DNA of 64,000 bases. Origin: Flammeovirga aprica JL-4 (lineage in GTDB: Bacteria; Bacteroidota; Bacteroidia; Cytophagales; Flammeovirgaceae). Positions 47,637 through 55,985 of this stretch are shown here, in pieces. Made by a program: the position numbers and the translations under genes. The stretch is taken from NCBI RefSeq assembly GCF_012844305.1, contig NZ_JABANE010000039.1, positions 1 through 64,000 on the forward strand, written 5' to 3'. A model generated the notes under the pieces. The model was not told the origin of the DNA. It did no database searches and saw only the letters and a list, made by a program, of their open reading frames with translations. Every line of letters starts with the position of its first letter. Position 1 is the first letter of the stretch.

Positions 47637-48203
47637 CTATTTTTGTAGTAAACTGATGTCTTTCATTCTTATTTCAGTATATGAATTGTCCTCACCCTTT
47701 TTGTAATAAGCTGCTGTCATTTTCTCTTCTTGCATTAAAATCACTTTGTAGATTTCATTTTGATCTCCTGCCTCTGCTGTAACTACAGACATCTTATGTA
47801 CTTTGCAAGCAGGAATCACTTCAGTGTAATTTCCGATTATTTCTTCCGGAAATGTAAACTCATTATGCTCTGTAATTTTAAGAAACTCCTGTCCCATTGC
47901 ATTGTAATACCTTGTCTCTATGGTTTCATCTAAGATAAGAAGTACCTCATACGCATCTTCTTCAAGTAAAAACTCTGACGCCTCTTTATACACTGAGAAA
48001 TAATCTTCTTCTAGCTCCTCAAAATTCACCAAAGAAATACTTTCTAAATAAGCTGAAGGTTCAGTTTTAAAAATGCCCTCCGCAATCTCTTCTGCTATTT
48101 TTTCTGAATCGTTTATCTCTTCATCAGATAAATACCTTTTCTGGGCAAAAATGCTATTGGACAGCAATAAAAGAAGTGTAGTAATTTGAACTATCGTTTT
48201 CAT
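47637..48203 (-). CDS. Secreted protein of unknown function
   Basis: The 188-residue product has a signal peptide ending IFAQ and an acidic mature region with many Glu residues (SEKIAEEIAEGIF, EASEFLLEEDAYEVL). No family is recognised. It is flanked by terminators on both sides and appears to be a single transcription unit in the periplasm or outside the cell. Confidence 0.65.
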   Translation of the reverse strand: MKTIVQITTLLLLLSNSIFAQKRYLSDEEINDSEKIAEEIAEGIFKTEPSAYLESISLVNFEELEEDYFSVYKEASEFLLEEDAYEVLLILDETIETRYYNAMGQEFLKITEHNEFTFPEEIIGNYTEVIPACKVHKMSVVTAEAGDQNEIYKVILMQEEKMTAAYYKKGEDNSYTEIRMKDISLLQK

Positions 48204-48598
48204 AATGTTTAAAATTTGTTGTTGATGAGATTATAAACGATAGTGTGAATTCAATTTTATATAAAAAACAGTTTTAAACTACTAAAAAACAACTGCACTT
48301 TACTGTCATTCCAACTACTCAAAACAAATGAATAGAACTTTAATAACTCAATACAATTATTACTGCTTACAAATAAAAAAGTAACCGAATCCTATGAGGA
48401 GACGGTTACATTATTCCAACTAAATGTGATCTGCTTTTATTATCAGTACCAAAACTTTTTCGGGTTATTGTAAGTACTAGGACAAAAGTAAAGGTACATT
48501 TTATCTTATCTTTTTTATCCTACTCTTCGTTAGATTTTTATCGCGTAACTAAGGCTATGCTCTGCAAATCTGCCTCGATTAGAATAAAAAATATCAAA
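48204..48598. other. Intergenic region with one terminator
   Basis: About 395 bp between same-strand genes. It contains the terminator at 48374-48409 and otherwise AT-rich DNA that should hold the promoter of the 188-residue gene. No ORF is supported. Confidence 0.5.
48374..48409 (-). terminator. Intrinsic terminator of the lipoprotein/barrel pair
   Basis: GTAACCG (48381-48387) pairs with CGGTTAC (48403-48409), and six T residues follow on the minus strand (48380-48375). Confidence 0.75.
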
Positions 48599-49219
48599 CT
48601 AAAACCTTCCCTTTTCTTCTGTCCTAGTACTTAGTGGATATAAGAACATCATTCCGTTTTGATACTGTTTTTTTTTCTGGGATAAAGAATACGTTCCATC
48701 CTTATTTTCAGTCACTTGAAGACTATGCATAAAGTCGAGTTTGATACCATACTTCGATGAAGGTTCAATTTGTGTTTTAGAAAACAGCAAAAAGTCTAAA
48801 CCTGATTTTTCCAACCTTAAAGGGTACTTCACTCCATTGACATCCACAAGGTAATTATTACCTAATTCTACCTCTAATATTCCTTTCCTATCCAATTTCC
48901 CACTTTTGACGGGCACCTCATTCCAAAGCACTGTGTCTTTTGAAACAAAGCTCAACAAATCTATTTTTTTATTTTCCAGAGGATAATACAAAGTGTCACC
49001 ACTGACCGATAACTGAAAGGAAATAATGTTGATCAATACAGAATCGAAATCTAGAAATGCCTGTCGGGTATTTCCCCGAATATCTTTACTTTCCAAACCG
49101 GTCGATTGAATATCAATAACTACACCTGAAGCGGGAAGAATAAAATGTTCTTCTTCGTAAATTTTGCAAGCGTATGCCAGTAAAATGAATACAACTAATA
49201 GAGCATAAAATTTCTTCAA
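48599..49219 (-). CDS. Lipoprotein, DUF4382-like layout
   Basis: The 206-residue protein has a lipoprotein signal with LAYAC. The mature part is beta-rich and resembles the lipoprotein at 34149-34751 in segment order: a VIDIQSTGL-like first strand, DSVLINIISFQLSV, LLSFVSKDTVLWNEVPV, GKLDRKGILEVELGN and a final SLQVTENKDGTYSL. It starts 12 bases after the beta-barrel gene and is probably co-expressed with it. Function is unknown. Confidence 0.6.
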   Translation of the reverse strand: MKKFYALLVVFILLAYACKIYEEEHFILPASGVVIDIQSTGLESKDIRGNTRQAFLDFDSVLINIISFQLSVSGDTLYYPLENKKIDLLSFVSKDTVLWNEVPVKSGKLDRKGILEVELGNNYLVDVNGVKYPLRLEKSGLDFLLFSKTQIEPSSKYGIKLDFMHSLQVTENKDGTYSLSQKKKQYQNGMMFLYPLSTRTEEKGRF

Positions 49220-49231
49220 AACAATATGCTT

Positions 49232-49753
49232 TTAGAACTGAAATCGAACCATCAAAGCGAAATCTCCTGAATCAAAATAGGAATGATTGGCAAGCCACCA
49301 AGTAGGTCTCCAATCAAAGCCCACTACAATTGGTGCTCCCGAAAAAGCATATTGAATACCTAAATTACCGCCAATACCAAAAGGAGACCAATCTTCAAAT
49401 CGAACAGCCATACCAGCACCACCATAAACTGCTAAACCTGGTGCAGAACTCACATTAAACATCCAATCATAGTACATGTTCAACTGGAAATTGTGAGTGA
49501 ATGTACCTGTAAAATGAAGTCTATTTTTATTGAGGTTATAAGTCATATCAATTCCCACATCAGAAAGAAAACGGAGACCTAATTCTATTTTCCCTTTCTT
49601 TCCTGCATTGACATCAATGGTGCCTTGGGGAGTTTGAAACAAATACGTTTTATCAATTTCTCCTTCTACATTTTTCAAGTTCCCAATATCTCCTGCTTTC
49701 ACAAAATGGACAACAGAGGTCAATAAAATTAATAGGGTAAATCTGATTTTCAT
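49232..49753 (-). CDS. Predicted small outer-membrane beta-barrel protein
   Basis: Started at MKIRFTLLILLTSVVHFVKA, a signal peptide; an ATG 33 bases upstream would add a polar stretch. The 173 residues show alternating hydrophobic strands with aromatic girdles (LNMYYDWMFNV, VVGFDWRPTWWLANHSYF) and end in FALMVRFQF with terminal Phe, as expected for a barrel inserted by BamA. No specific family is recognised. It lies 12 bases upstream of a lipoprotein gene and 125 bases downstream of an AraC regulator. Confidence 0.65.
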   Translation of the reverse strand: MKIRFTLLILLTSVVHFVKAGDIGNLKNVEGEIDKTYLFQTPQGTIDVNAGKKGKIELGLRFLSDVGIDMTYNLNKNRLHFTGTFTHNFQLNMYYDWMFNVSSAPGLAVYGGAGMAVRFEDWSPFGIGGNLGIQYAFSGAPIVVGFDWRPTWWLANHSYFDSGDFALMVRFQF

Positions 49754-49878
49754 TGTTATAGTGTTTTGTTTGAATGAATGAGTCACTACTGCTGAGTGAC
49801 ATTATTCTTAAACTCTATTTCTGATTGTCAGACTTTTAAAAAACAACTCTATTTCATCAAAAATTGGTTATTTGTATT

Positions 49879-50868
49879 TTAATGATCCCATAGATAACGG
49901 TCTTGTTTGTAATCTTTCGGTGTTACTTTGAATTTCTTTTTAAAGACCATTGAAAAATGACTTGAACTAGAAAAGCCCAACTCCATTGCAATCATTGACA
50001 TTGATAGTTTCCCTTCATGTAAAAAATCTCTCGACCTTGTTAACCTCACATCTTGATGGTATTGATGTATTGTCGTACCGAATACTTTTTTGAATAAAAA
50101 CCGCAAACGGCTCTCGCTCAAACCACATTCTCTTGTAAGAAAATCTATATTAACGGGGCGGTCTAGAATATTCAGCAGAATTTGCCTTGCTTTCATAACA
50201 GGCTCAATATTAAAAGGGTATTTATTGGTCTCTATCATGCTTTCCCTTTTATTGATATTTTCAAAATAATGCAATACGAGATTACTGGCAAAAACCTGTG
50301 TCAATTCTTGTTCAAAAATATCTTCTTTTTTCACTTCATAGATACGATGAAAAAGTAATTTCATCTGAGGATCAAACTCTTCAAAAATATAAAAAGTATC
50401 ATCTTTTCTAAACAAGCTTTGCAAGGTTTCTGAACGATTTACCAATTCATTGAAATAATCTTTTTTTAAGCGAACACTTACAAATCTCAACCTCTTCCCT
50501 TTTGGATAGGTCCAGCTGATTTCTCTCTCTGTATTTGTACATAATGCCCCATTTGAATTGAAAGAATAATCTTGGGTAATTGCCTCCCCGTTTTCATAAG
50601 TCACCTCTTTTACCACATTATCCTCCACAGGTTCACCAAAAAAGATCGGCTGATATTCCATCGGAATCGTGATTTCATCTCTATGAATATGAAGAGGTTC
50701 TTTGAGTATAAAATTAAATTTGAAGATTTCAATAGTGTCAGAACATTTATATCCCCTCACTTCTCCTTCTCCAACTGTTTTATCCAAAATAATGACATCA
50801 CCTCTTCGTTCGCTCTTAAATGCTAATGACCATAAATCTAAATAATAATCAAACTCGTATCTGCTCAT
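49879..50868 (-). CDS. AraC-family transcriptional regulator
   Basis: The 329-residue protein has an N-terminal sensing part (~1-215) of unclear fold and a C-terminal double helix-turn-helix (~225-325) with NIDFLTRECGLSESRLRFLF, FGTTIHQYHQDVRL and LGFSSSSHFSMVFKKKFKVT followed by PKDY, the AraC signature. It has no membrane segment, so the signal is cytoplasmic. The two genes after it in the same direction (beta-barrel and lipoprotein) are natural targets; no operator was seen. Confidence 0.9.
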   Translation of the reverse strand: MSRYEFDYYLDLWSLAFKSERRGDVIILDKTVGEGEVRGYKCSDTIEIFKFNFILKEPLHIHRDEITIPMEYQPIFFGEPVEDNVVKEVTYENGEAITQDYSFNSNGALCTNTEREISWTYPKGKRLRFVSVRLKKDYFNELVNRSETLQSLFRKDDTFYIFEEFDPQMKLLFHRIYEVKKEDIFEQELTQVFASNLVLHYFENINKRESMIETNKYPFNIEPVMKARQILLNILDRPVNIDFLTRECGLSESRLRFLFKKVFGTTIHQYHQDVRLTRSRDFLHEGKLSMSMIAMELGFSSSSHFSMVFKKKFKVTPKDYKQDRYLWDH

Positions 50869-51273
50869 TTTGTAATTGTTTTTGCAAGTTATTGCCTTCC
50901 GAAAATTGACAACTTAAACCTTTACTTTGCAGTATTTTAGGTTGACTATTTTCAGTGTTTTATATAAAATAATTCATCTCTTGAAAAAATAATTCTTTTG
51001 AGGATTTGAAAGACAAAATAATTCTAGTTTATCTGATAATGATGAAATTATCGTTATTGAATGAAGTTTAATTAAACAAAAAATCAGTTCCCAAATGAAA
51101 TTATTTCCATTCAGAAACTGATTAATATTGAAAGGCAAAAAAGACTTTCGTTTAAAGCGTATTTGTAATATATTTTAGAAGTGAAAATTATTCATTTCTG
51201 GTTGTGAGGAAATTAATAAACTCATGTTATGAAAGGGTGGATTTTTACTAAAAGAAATATTTCAAACATGCGG
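50869..51273. other. Intergenic region upstream of the AraC gene
   Basis: About 405 bp between same-strand genes. It holds the terminator at 51077-51123 for the gene at 51274 and, nearer 50869, AT-rich DNA expected to carry the AraC promoter. No ORF is supported. Confidence 0.5.
51077..51123 (-). terminator. Intrinsic terminator
   Basis: AATCAGTT (51082-51089) pairs with AACTGATT (51116-51123), with a second inner stem AATGAAAT/ATTTCCATT. A T run follows on the minus strand. It ends the transcript of the DUF1254-like gene. Confidence 0.75.
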
Positions 51274-51792
51274 TTAATGCTTCATTTTGAATCCTTTATT
51301 CGCTTGAACCAACGGTTTTTTGTAATAATTCTTTTCCCATCGCAACTGTACATCCGAAGGAATCAGTCTGTAGTATACCCGTTCTAAAGGCGCTACATTA
51401 TGCATTGAAAAAGGCTCACCGATCTTAATACCTACCTCTTTCATCTTTATCAGCATTTCTTTATTTCGAGTCAATGTTTTTTTATTTTTCATGATCAAAG
51501 AAAGTTCTGTAAGGAATTCTTCTAGTGAAAGAGATTTTACCTTCTCTATTGGTGAAAGTAATATTGATGATTGTTGCACAAAGTTGATCTCACCCTGTTT
51601 CGTTTTTTTTTGATTCGATTTTTGAGAATAATAAAGCAACACAATTGGAAAACCATAATTATAGATCTCAGCAATTTTTTGGGCATTATCCGTTACCTGT
51701 TGAGTAGACTGCTGAATTTCCTTAAAAGCATTAAATGAAGTCAGCACACCTATAAAACCTAAGATCACGAACAACCGATTATTAATTTCCAT
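51274..51792 (-). CDS. Shortened DUF1254-like protein
   Basis: Started at ATG 51792 (MEINNRLFVILGFIGVLTSF, a signal-like helix); a GTG 12 bases upstream is possible. The 172 residues contain EIYNYGFPIVLLYYSQK, similar to the start of DUF1254, and SLEEFLTELSLIMKNKKTL followed by LIKMKEVGIKIGEPF, similar to a segment that in full-length members lies over 150 residues later. The intervening catalytic-like core seems absent and the C-terminal DUF1214 part is also lacking. It may be a degraded or internally deleted copy. The family match is from memory. Confidence 0.5.
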   Translation of the reverse strand: MEINNRLFVILGFIGVLTSFNAFKEIQQSTQQVTDNAQKIAEIYNYGFPIVLLYYSQKSNQKKTKQGEINFVQQSSILLSPIEKVKSLSLEEFLTELSLIMKNKKTLTRNKEMLIKMKEVGIKIGEPFSMHNVAPLERVYYRLIPSDVQLRWEKNYYKKPLVQANKGFKMKH

Positions 51793-52065
51793 GATATAAA
51801 CCACATCGTTTAAAGATTAAAGCACCAAATATTGAAGAGAACAATGATCTGGTATGAGTTAATAAATAAAACGACGTTACCAAGTGTCCGTTTTTATAAA
51901 TTCTGGTTTTATGTTATTAAAATACGGTTAAAGTGCTCAGTCCAAAATAATGAACTGCTTTTGGCTGAGCACTTATATATTAGTAAAATATTAGAATGAA
52001 CGCTACATGAATATCTTAGAGAAATTCGCTGTTCAAATTATACAACTGACAGGAAGGGTAAAGCC

Positions 52066-52086
52066 CTAAAAGGCAAGTAACTGCCT
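52066..52086 (-). terminator. Compact terminator directly after the TPR gene
   Basis: On the minus strand AGGCA (52086-52082) and TGCCT (52075-52071) form a small stem with a short T run after it, starting right at the stop codon. It is short and may be weak. Confidence 0.45.
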
Positions 52087-53499
52087 CTACTTATTCTTAC
52101 GCTTCTTCTTCTTTTTCTTTCCTTTTTTATCTGTTTCCGTAAATGAGGCATGCAGATTTTCCATTGGGATATCAATATTGAAATACACATCTTTCTCCTC
52201 ACCGTCATTATAAGCGGTTGTCAGGATATCATAGCTATGTTCATCTTTATGTACTAAAGCTTGACTCGACGAATTTAATCCCATATAATAAATTACTTCA
52301 TACTCATCAGAAGCAGATACCACAAGGTAGGCTGATTCGAATTCGGTACCATTACCTGTGGCTATAATACCTTCTAAAATACCAAAGTAAACCGCATAGT
52401 ACTTTCTGAACTCAGTTATATTGCCTAATGCAAAATGTGCACTACATACTTTGAACAACTCTGAAATTTTCAATGGCACCGTATTGAAAATCTCATCATC
52501 ATGCTTCACCAATTCTTTAAAATTCTCCTCTTTCCAATACTTTTCTATATTAGGGTTAGAGGCAGTAAAGTAAGGAGAAAAGCCTTTTTTGTGCTTTTGA
52601 GAAAGATAAAAACGTAAATAATCTTCTAAAGAAAGGATCTCTCCTGCTTTCACCCTCTTGAGGTATTGATTGTAATCCTCTTCCGTAATTCCAGCTAAAA
52701 CTTCTTTCAGATTACTGTTGTTGTAATCCACGAACTTGTTTTGGTAGTCAATCTTACAAATCTTTTTGGGATCTGTTTTCTTGAGCATAACCGATTCTAT
52801 ATACAATTTGTTCAAGTCAAAATCAGTAGAATCAATTTCAAATGCTTCCTCACATGCTTTGATTACTTTATCATAATTACCTACTGCACTTTCTAAGGCA
52901 CCTTCAAGGACATAGAAACTAATATCATCGGTTTCCAAAGCTTTACCTTTTGCTATAAAGGCTTGAGATTTACTGTAATCTTCCTCATAAAAGTACTCTT
53001 GTGCTAGCGTGTAAATTGCATAAAGATTGGTAGAATCAAGTGCATAAGCCTTATCATACAGGTATTTGACACTGTCTTCTTTACCTTGACCTCTAAGTGT
53101 ATACCCCAGCCTTAAATAAGCATCCGAATCTGTGCTGTCTAGTGTAATATACTTTCTGAAGAAAATTTCAGCACTGTCCATTTTATTTTGTCGCTCATAA
53201 CCATTGGCTAGATTGAAATAAGCATTTTTGAAAAGAGAATCCATCTCAATTGTCTTCTGATAGGATTCCATAGACAATTTCGGTTGCCTAGCATAGTGGT
53301 AACAGCTTCCTCTCAAGAAATACAATCTAGCACTTACAGAATCCATCGCAATCAAGCTGTCAAGTATACCCAGTGCTTCGGTATATTTCTTTTCGTCTCT
53401 CAGATCAGATACCTTGTCCAGTTCAAGCGTCAAATTCTGAGCAAAAGATAGGGTGGCAATAAAGCTATTCAAAATGAAGAGTAACGTGTATTTTTTCAT
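52087..53499 (-). CDS. Secreted TPR-repeat protein
   Basis: The 470-residue protein has a signal peptide ending SFAQ and about six TPR units between residues 25 and 235 (for example KYTEALGILDSLIAMD, AYFNLANGYERQNKMDSAEIF, AYLRLGYTLRGQGKEDSVKYLYDKA), which mediate protein contacts. The second half has no recognised fold and the tail is a Lys run (GKKKKKKRKNK). It is probably periplasmic or outer-membrane associated. No operon partner is evident. Confidence 0.75.
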   Translation of the reverse strand: MKKYTLLFILNSFIATLSFAQNLTLELDKVSDLRDEKKYTEALGILDSLIAMDSVSARLYFLRGSCYHYARQPKLSMESYQKTIEMDSLFKNAYFNLANGYERQNKMDSAEIFFRKYITLDSTDSDAYLRLGYTLRGQGKEDSVKYLYDKAYALDSTNLYAIYTLAQEYFYEEDYSKSQAFIAKGKALETDDISFYVLEGALESAVGNYDKVIKACEEAFEIDSTDFDLNKLYIESVMLKKTDPKKICKIDYQNKFVDYNNSNLKEVLAGITEEDYNQYLKRVKAGEILSLEDYLRFYLSQKHKKGFSPYFTASNPNIEKYWKEENFKELVKHDDEIFNTVPLKISELFKVCSAHFALGNITEFRKYYAVYFGILEGIIATGNGTEFESAYLVVSASDEYEVIYYMGLNSSSQALVHKDEHSYDILTTAYNDGEEKDVYFNIDIPMENLHASFTETDKKGKKKKKKRKNK

Positions 53500-54047
53500 A
53501 TAAAGTTTAGTTTAGCTCTTTTGATAAGAGACCATTATAGTAATGTACTGTTTGCTTTAACAGATTATTTTTTAAGTTAAATCAACATTTTATGAATTAC
53601 TAATTAAATAACAACAACACTCTTAATATTAGAATTATTTAAGTATGGAATTCTCATTGTGGTAAGAAAATGAAATTATTCCCAACAAATTATAATATGG
53701 AATTATCCGCCTACTCTATTCATTTACAATACCATACCGCTCATAAAAATGAATACATATTCAAAAACCTGCGTTTTAACAGAATAAAAATTAGATTTTA
53801 ACAAGAAGTTATAAAAATTTAAAGGGGAGCTTGTTTCGTTAAATTTTATTTACTTAATTGCGATAAGCAACAGAGAAAATGAAATTATTTTTAATAAACA
53901 TATCGCCAAAATGTTTGCCTTGTAAAGACCTCGGACTACAAGGATTACAGCCCATATTTAATTGCTGATTCATACCCCCTATCTCATTTTTTTAGATTTC
54001 ATATTTTTTATAATCTCTCGTTTTTATCCTATTTCATAATTTGATTC
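53500..54047. other. Divergent intergenic region before the cyanophycinase/SusCD locus
   Basis: About 550 bp of AT-rich DNA with promoters for the TPR gene (leftward) and the S51 peptidase locus (rightward). At 53783-53828 it holds the motif ATAAAAATTAGATTTTAACA, then AGAAGTTATAAA and GGGGAGCTT, shared with 18867-18912. No ORF is supported. Confidence 0.5.
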
Positions 54048-55964
54048 ATGAGACAGTATTACTATCTAATGCTTGCTGTCCTTGTCTCTTCTATATTTAA
54101 TTCATCGTTATTCGCACAAGACATTCCACTTTTATTAGTTGGGGGTGGTAGTGAGATAAAAGGAGGATGGTCTGATGAACCGTATCAATGGTTTGTAGAT
54201 CAATCTGAAAACAAAAAAGTAGCAATTATCTCTTATGCAGAAGTCGATGATGACTGGCTGAAAAATTACTTTCTTGCTTTAGGAGCTGAAGAAGTCAAGG
54301 ACTTTAAAATTGATCGAACAAACGCCAATAATGCTGATTTAATCAGTGAATTAAGGGGTTATACAGCCTTCTTCTTTAAAGGAGGCGATCAAAATAAATA
54401 TTACTCTTATTATAAAAACTCTAGCTTTCATCAATTATTAGAAGATAAAATTACAGATGGAGTAGTGCTTGGCGGTACATCTGCTGGCATGGCAATTCTT
54501 GCTTCTATTGTTTATACAGCCGAAAGAGGGAGCCTTTATCCTGAAGACGGCTTCAATAACATGGATGCCAAATATTTCACGTTCCAAAATGACTTCCTTA
54601 ATGTATTACCTAATACTTTAGTAGATACTCATTTTGCTGAACGAGGTCGGTTGACTAGGCTTATGAGTATGTTAGCGTATTGGAATATTCACAATTCCAA
54701 CGATAATCCTATAGGTATTGGTGTTGATGATAGAACTGCACTTTGTATCGACAAAACTAAAGTGAGTACTGTATATGGTACGGGAGCAGTGTCTTTTATA
54801 ACACTCAACTCAACGCATAACATCGCTCCTTCATCACCTTTACAGCTCAAGAACAATCAGATTACAAGCTGTATTCATGGGCAACAATACAACCTTACGA
54901 ATCAGTTGAAATTGAGTGCTGACAGTATTTCAAAATTGAACAATTCCAAGATACATCAGAATAAAGTATCATTGATCAACGGTGGGGAATTTGAGGATTA
55001 TCTTCAAAATTCTTCCAAAAAAACAATGGTTATCTATGATCAAACAACTTCAATTGAAAATACTTGGGGAGAAAATGTTACGCTACTCAACTTAAAAGAC
55101 CTCCCTACATCCCAGCTTGAAGATTTCAAAAAAACACTACAAGAAAAAGAAGAATTTCTATTACTCCCTTTTGGAAGTCAATACATCACTGACTTTTACG
55201 ATGAAAATTCAATCTTGAATTGGGTATTGAATCAGATGAAAAGCAGTACAACGCAAGTATATGTTTTTGATGAGGCTATTCCATTCGCAGGAGCTATATA
55301 TGCTTCAAATCTCTATGCTAATGCATCAGCCGCTTACAACGGTAACTTGAGTTACAAAGAAGGGTTAGGTCTTATAGAGAAAATGTTGATTGTCAATGAT
55401 ATTTTCAAAGAGAGTGATTATAGTGAGAATTTGCTTGGAGTTTTACAGGAAGGATTGATGACACAAGACCTTCAGTGGACAGTAGGAATCACTGAAAAGT
55501 CAGTCACTACTTTTCAAGTGAAAGAAAAGCAATGGGAAGTAGATTACAGTGGTGAAAGCTCTTCCATTGTATTCGAAAATCAATCTGACCACTACAGTTT
55601 AGCCAACAGCAAACGTGCAATAGTCGGTTATCCTTCTATCACGTCGCATGTTATTTTCAACAATACAACGCTCTTAAAAGAAGTTTCATTTGAGGAGTAC
55701 AAACCAACATTCAATTCAATTATTATCAATGATTTAAAAGAGACGAACGGTATTCACTTCCAATGGAAAAATGATCAGTTGATCTTTCAAGATTTGGGTG
55801 ATCGGAAAATTCAACTCATCGACTTTCAAGGAAGACTGCAAAATGAATTCATTAGTTCTGCTCAGTTTATTGATTTACCAATTCAGTCTAATATTCCAAT
55901 GATTATCAGAGCCATTGATCTCAATTCTGGTGCTCAAAAAACATTGAAAATCAAAAGAAACTAA
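54048..55964 (+). CDS. Secreted cyanophycinase-like S51 peptidase
   Basis: The 638-residue protein has a signal peptide ending LFAQ. Residues ~28-270 are a peptidase S51/cyanophycinase domain: LLLVGGGSEIKGG, FFFKGGDQNKYY, nucleophile elbow GGTSAGM (Ser145) and DTHFAERGRLTRL (His195). Cyanophycinases release beta-Asp-Arg dipeptides from cyanophycin; other S51 members act on small aspartyl peptides. The ~370-residue extension has no recognised catalytic motif, and its end (LIDFQGRLQNEF, then LKIKRN) resembles a degenerate sorting domain. It is first in a unit with SusC (21-base gap) and SusD, pointing to hydrolysis coupled to uptake. Confidence 0.82.
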   Translation: MRQYYYLMLAVLVSSIFNSSLFAQDIPLLLVGGGSEIKGGWSDEPYQWFVDQSENKKVAIISYAEVDDDWLKNYFLALGAEEVKDFKIDRTNANNADLISELRGYTAFFFKGGDQNKYYSYYKNSSFHQLLEDKITDGVVLGGTSAGMAILASIVYTAERGSLYPEDGFNNMDAKYFTFQNDFLNVLPNTLVDTHFAERGRLTRLMSMLAYWNIHNSNDNPIGIGVDDRTALCIDKTKVSTVYGTGAVSFITLNSTHNIAPSSPLQLKNNQITSCIHGQQYNLTNQLKLSADSISKLNNSKIHQNKVSLINGGEFEDYLQNSSKKTMVIYDQTTSIENTWGENVTLLNLKDLPTSQLEDFKKTLQEKEEFLLLPFGSQYITDFYDENSILNWVLNQMKSSTTQVYVFDEAIPFAGAIYASNLYANASAAYNGNLSYKEGLGLIEKMLIVNDIFKESDYSENLLGVLQEGLMTQDLQWTVGITEKSVTTFQVKEKQWEVDYSGESSSIVFENQSDHYSLANSKRAIVGYPSITSHVIFNNTTLLKEVSFEEYKPTFNSIIINDLKETNGIHFQWKNDQLIFQDLGDRKIQLIDFQGRLQNEFISSAQFIDLPIQSNIPMIIRAIDLNSGAQKTLKIKRN

Positions 55965-55985
55965 AGACACCCAAGTACAATTATT

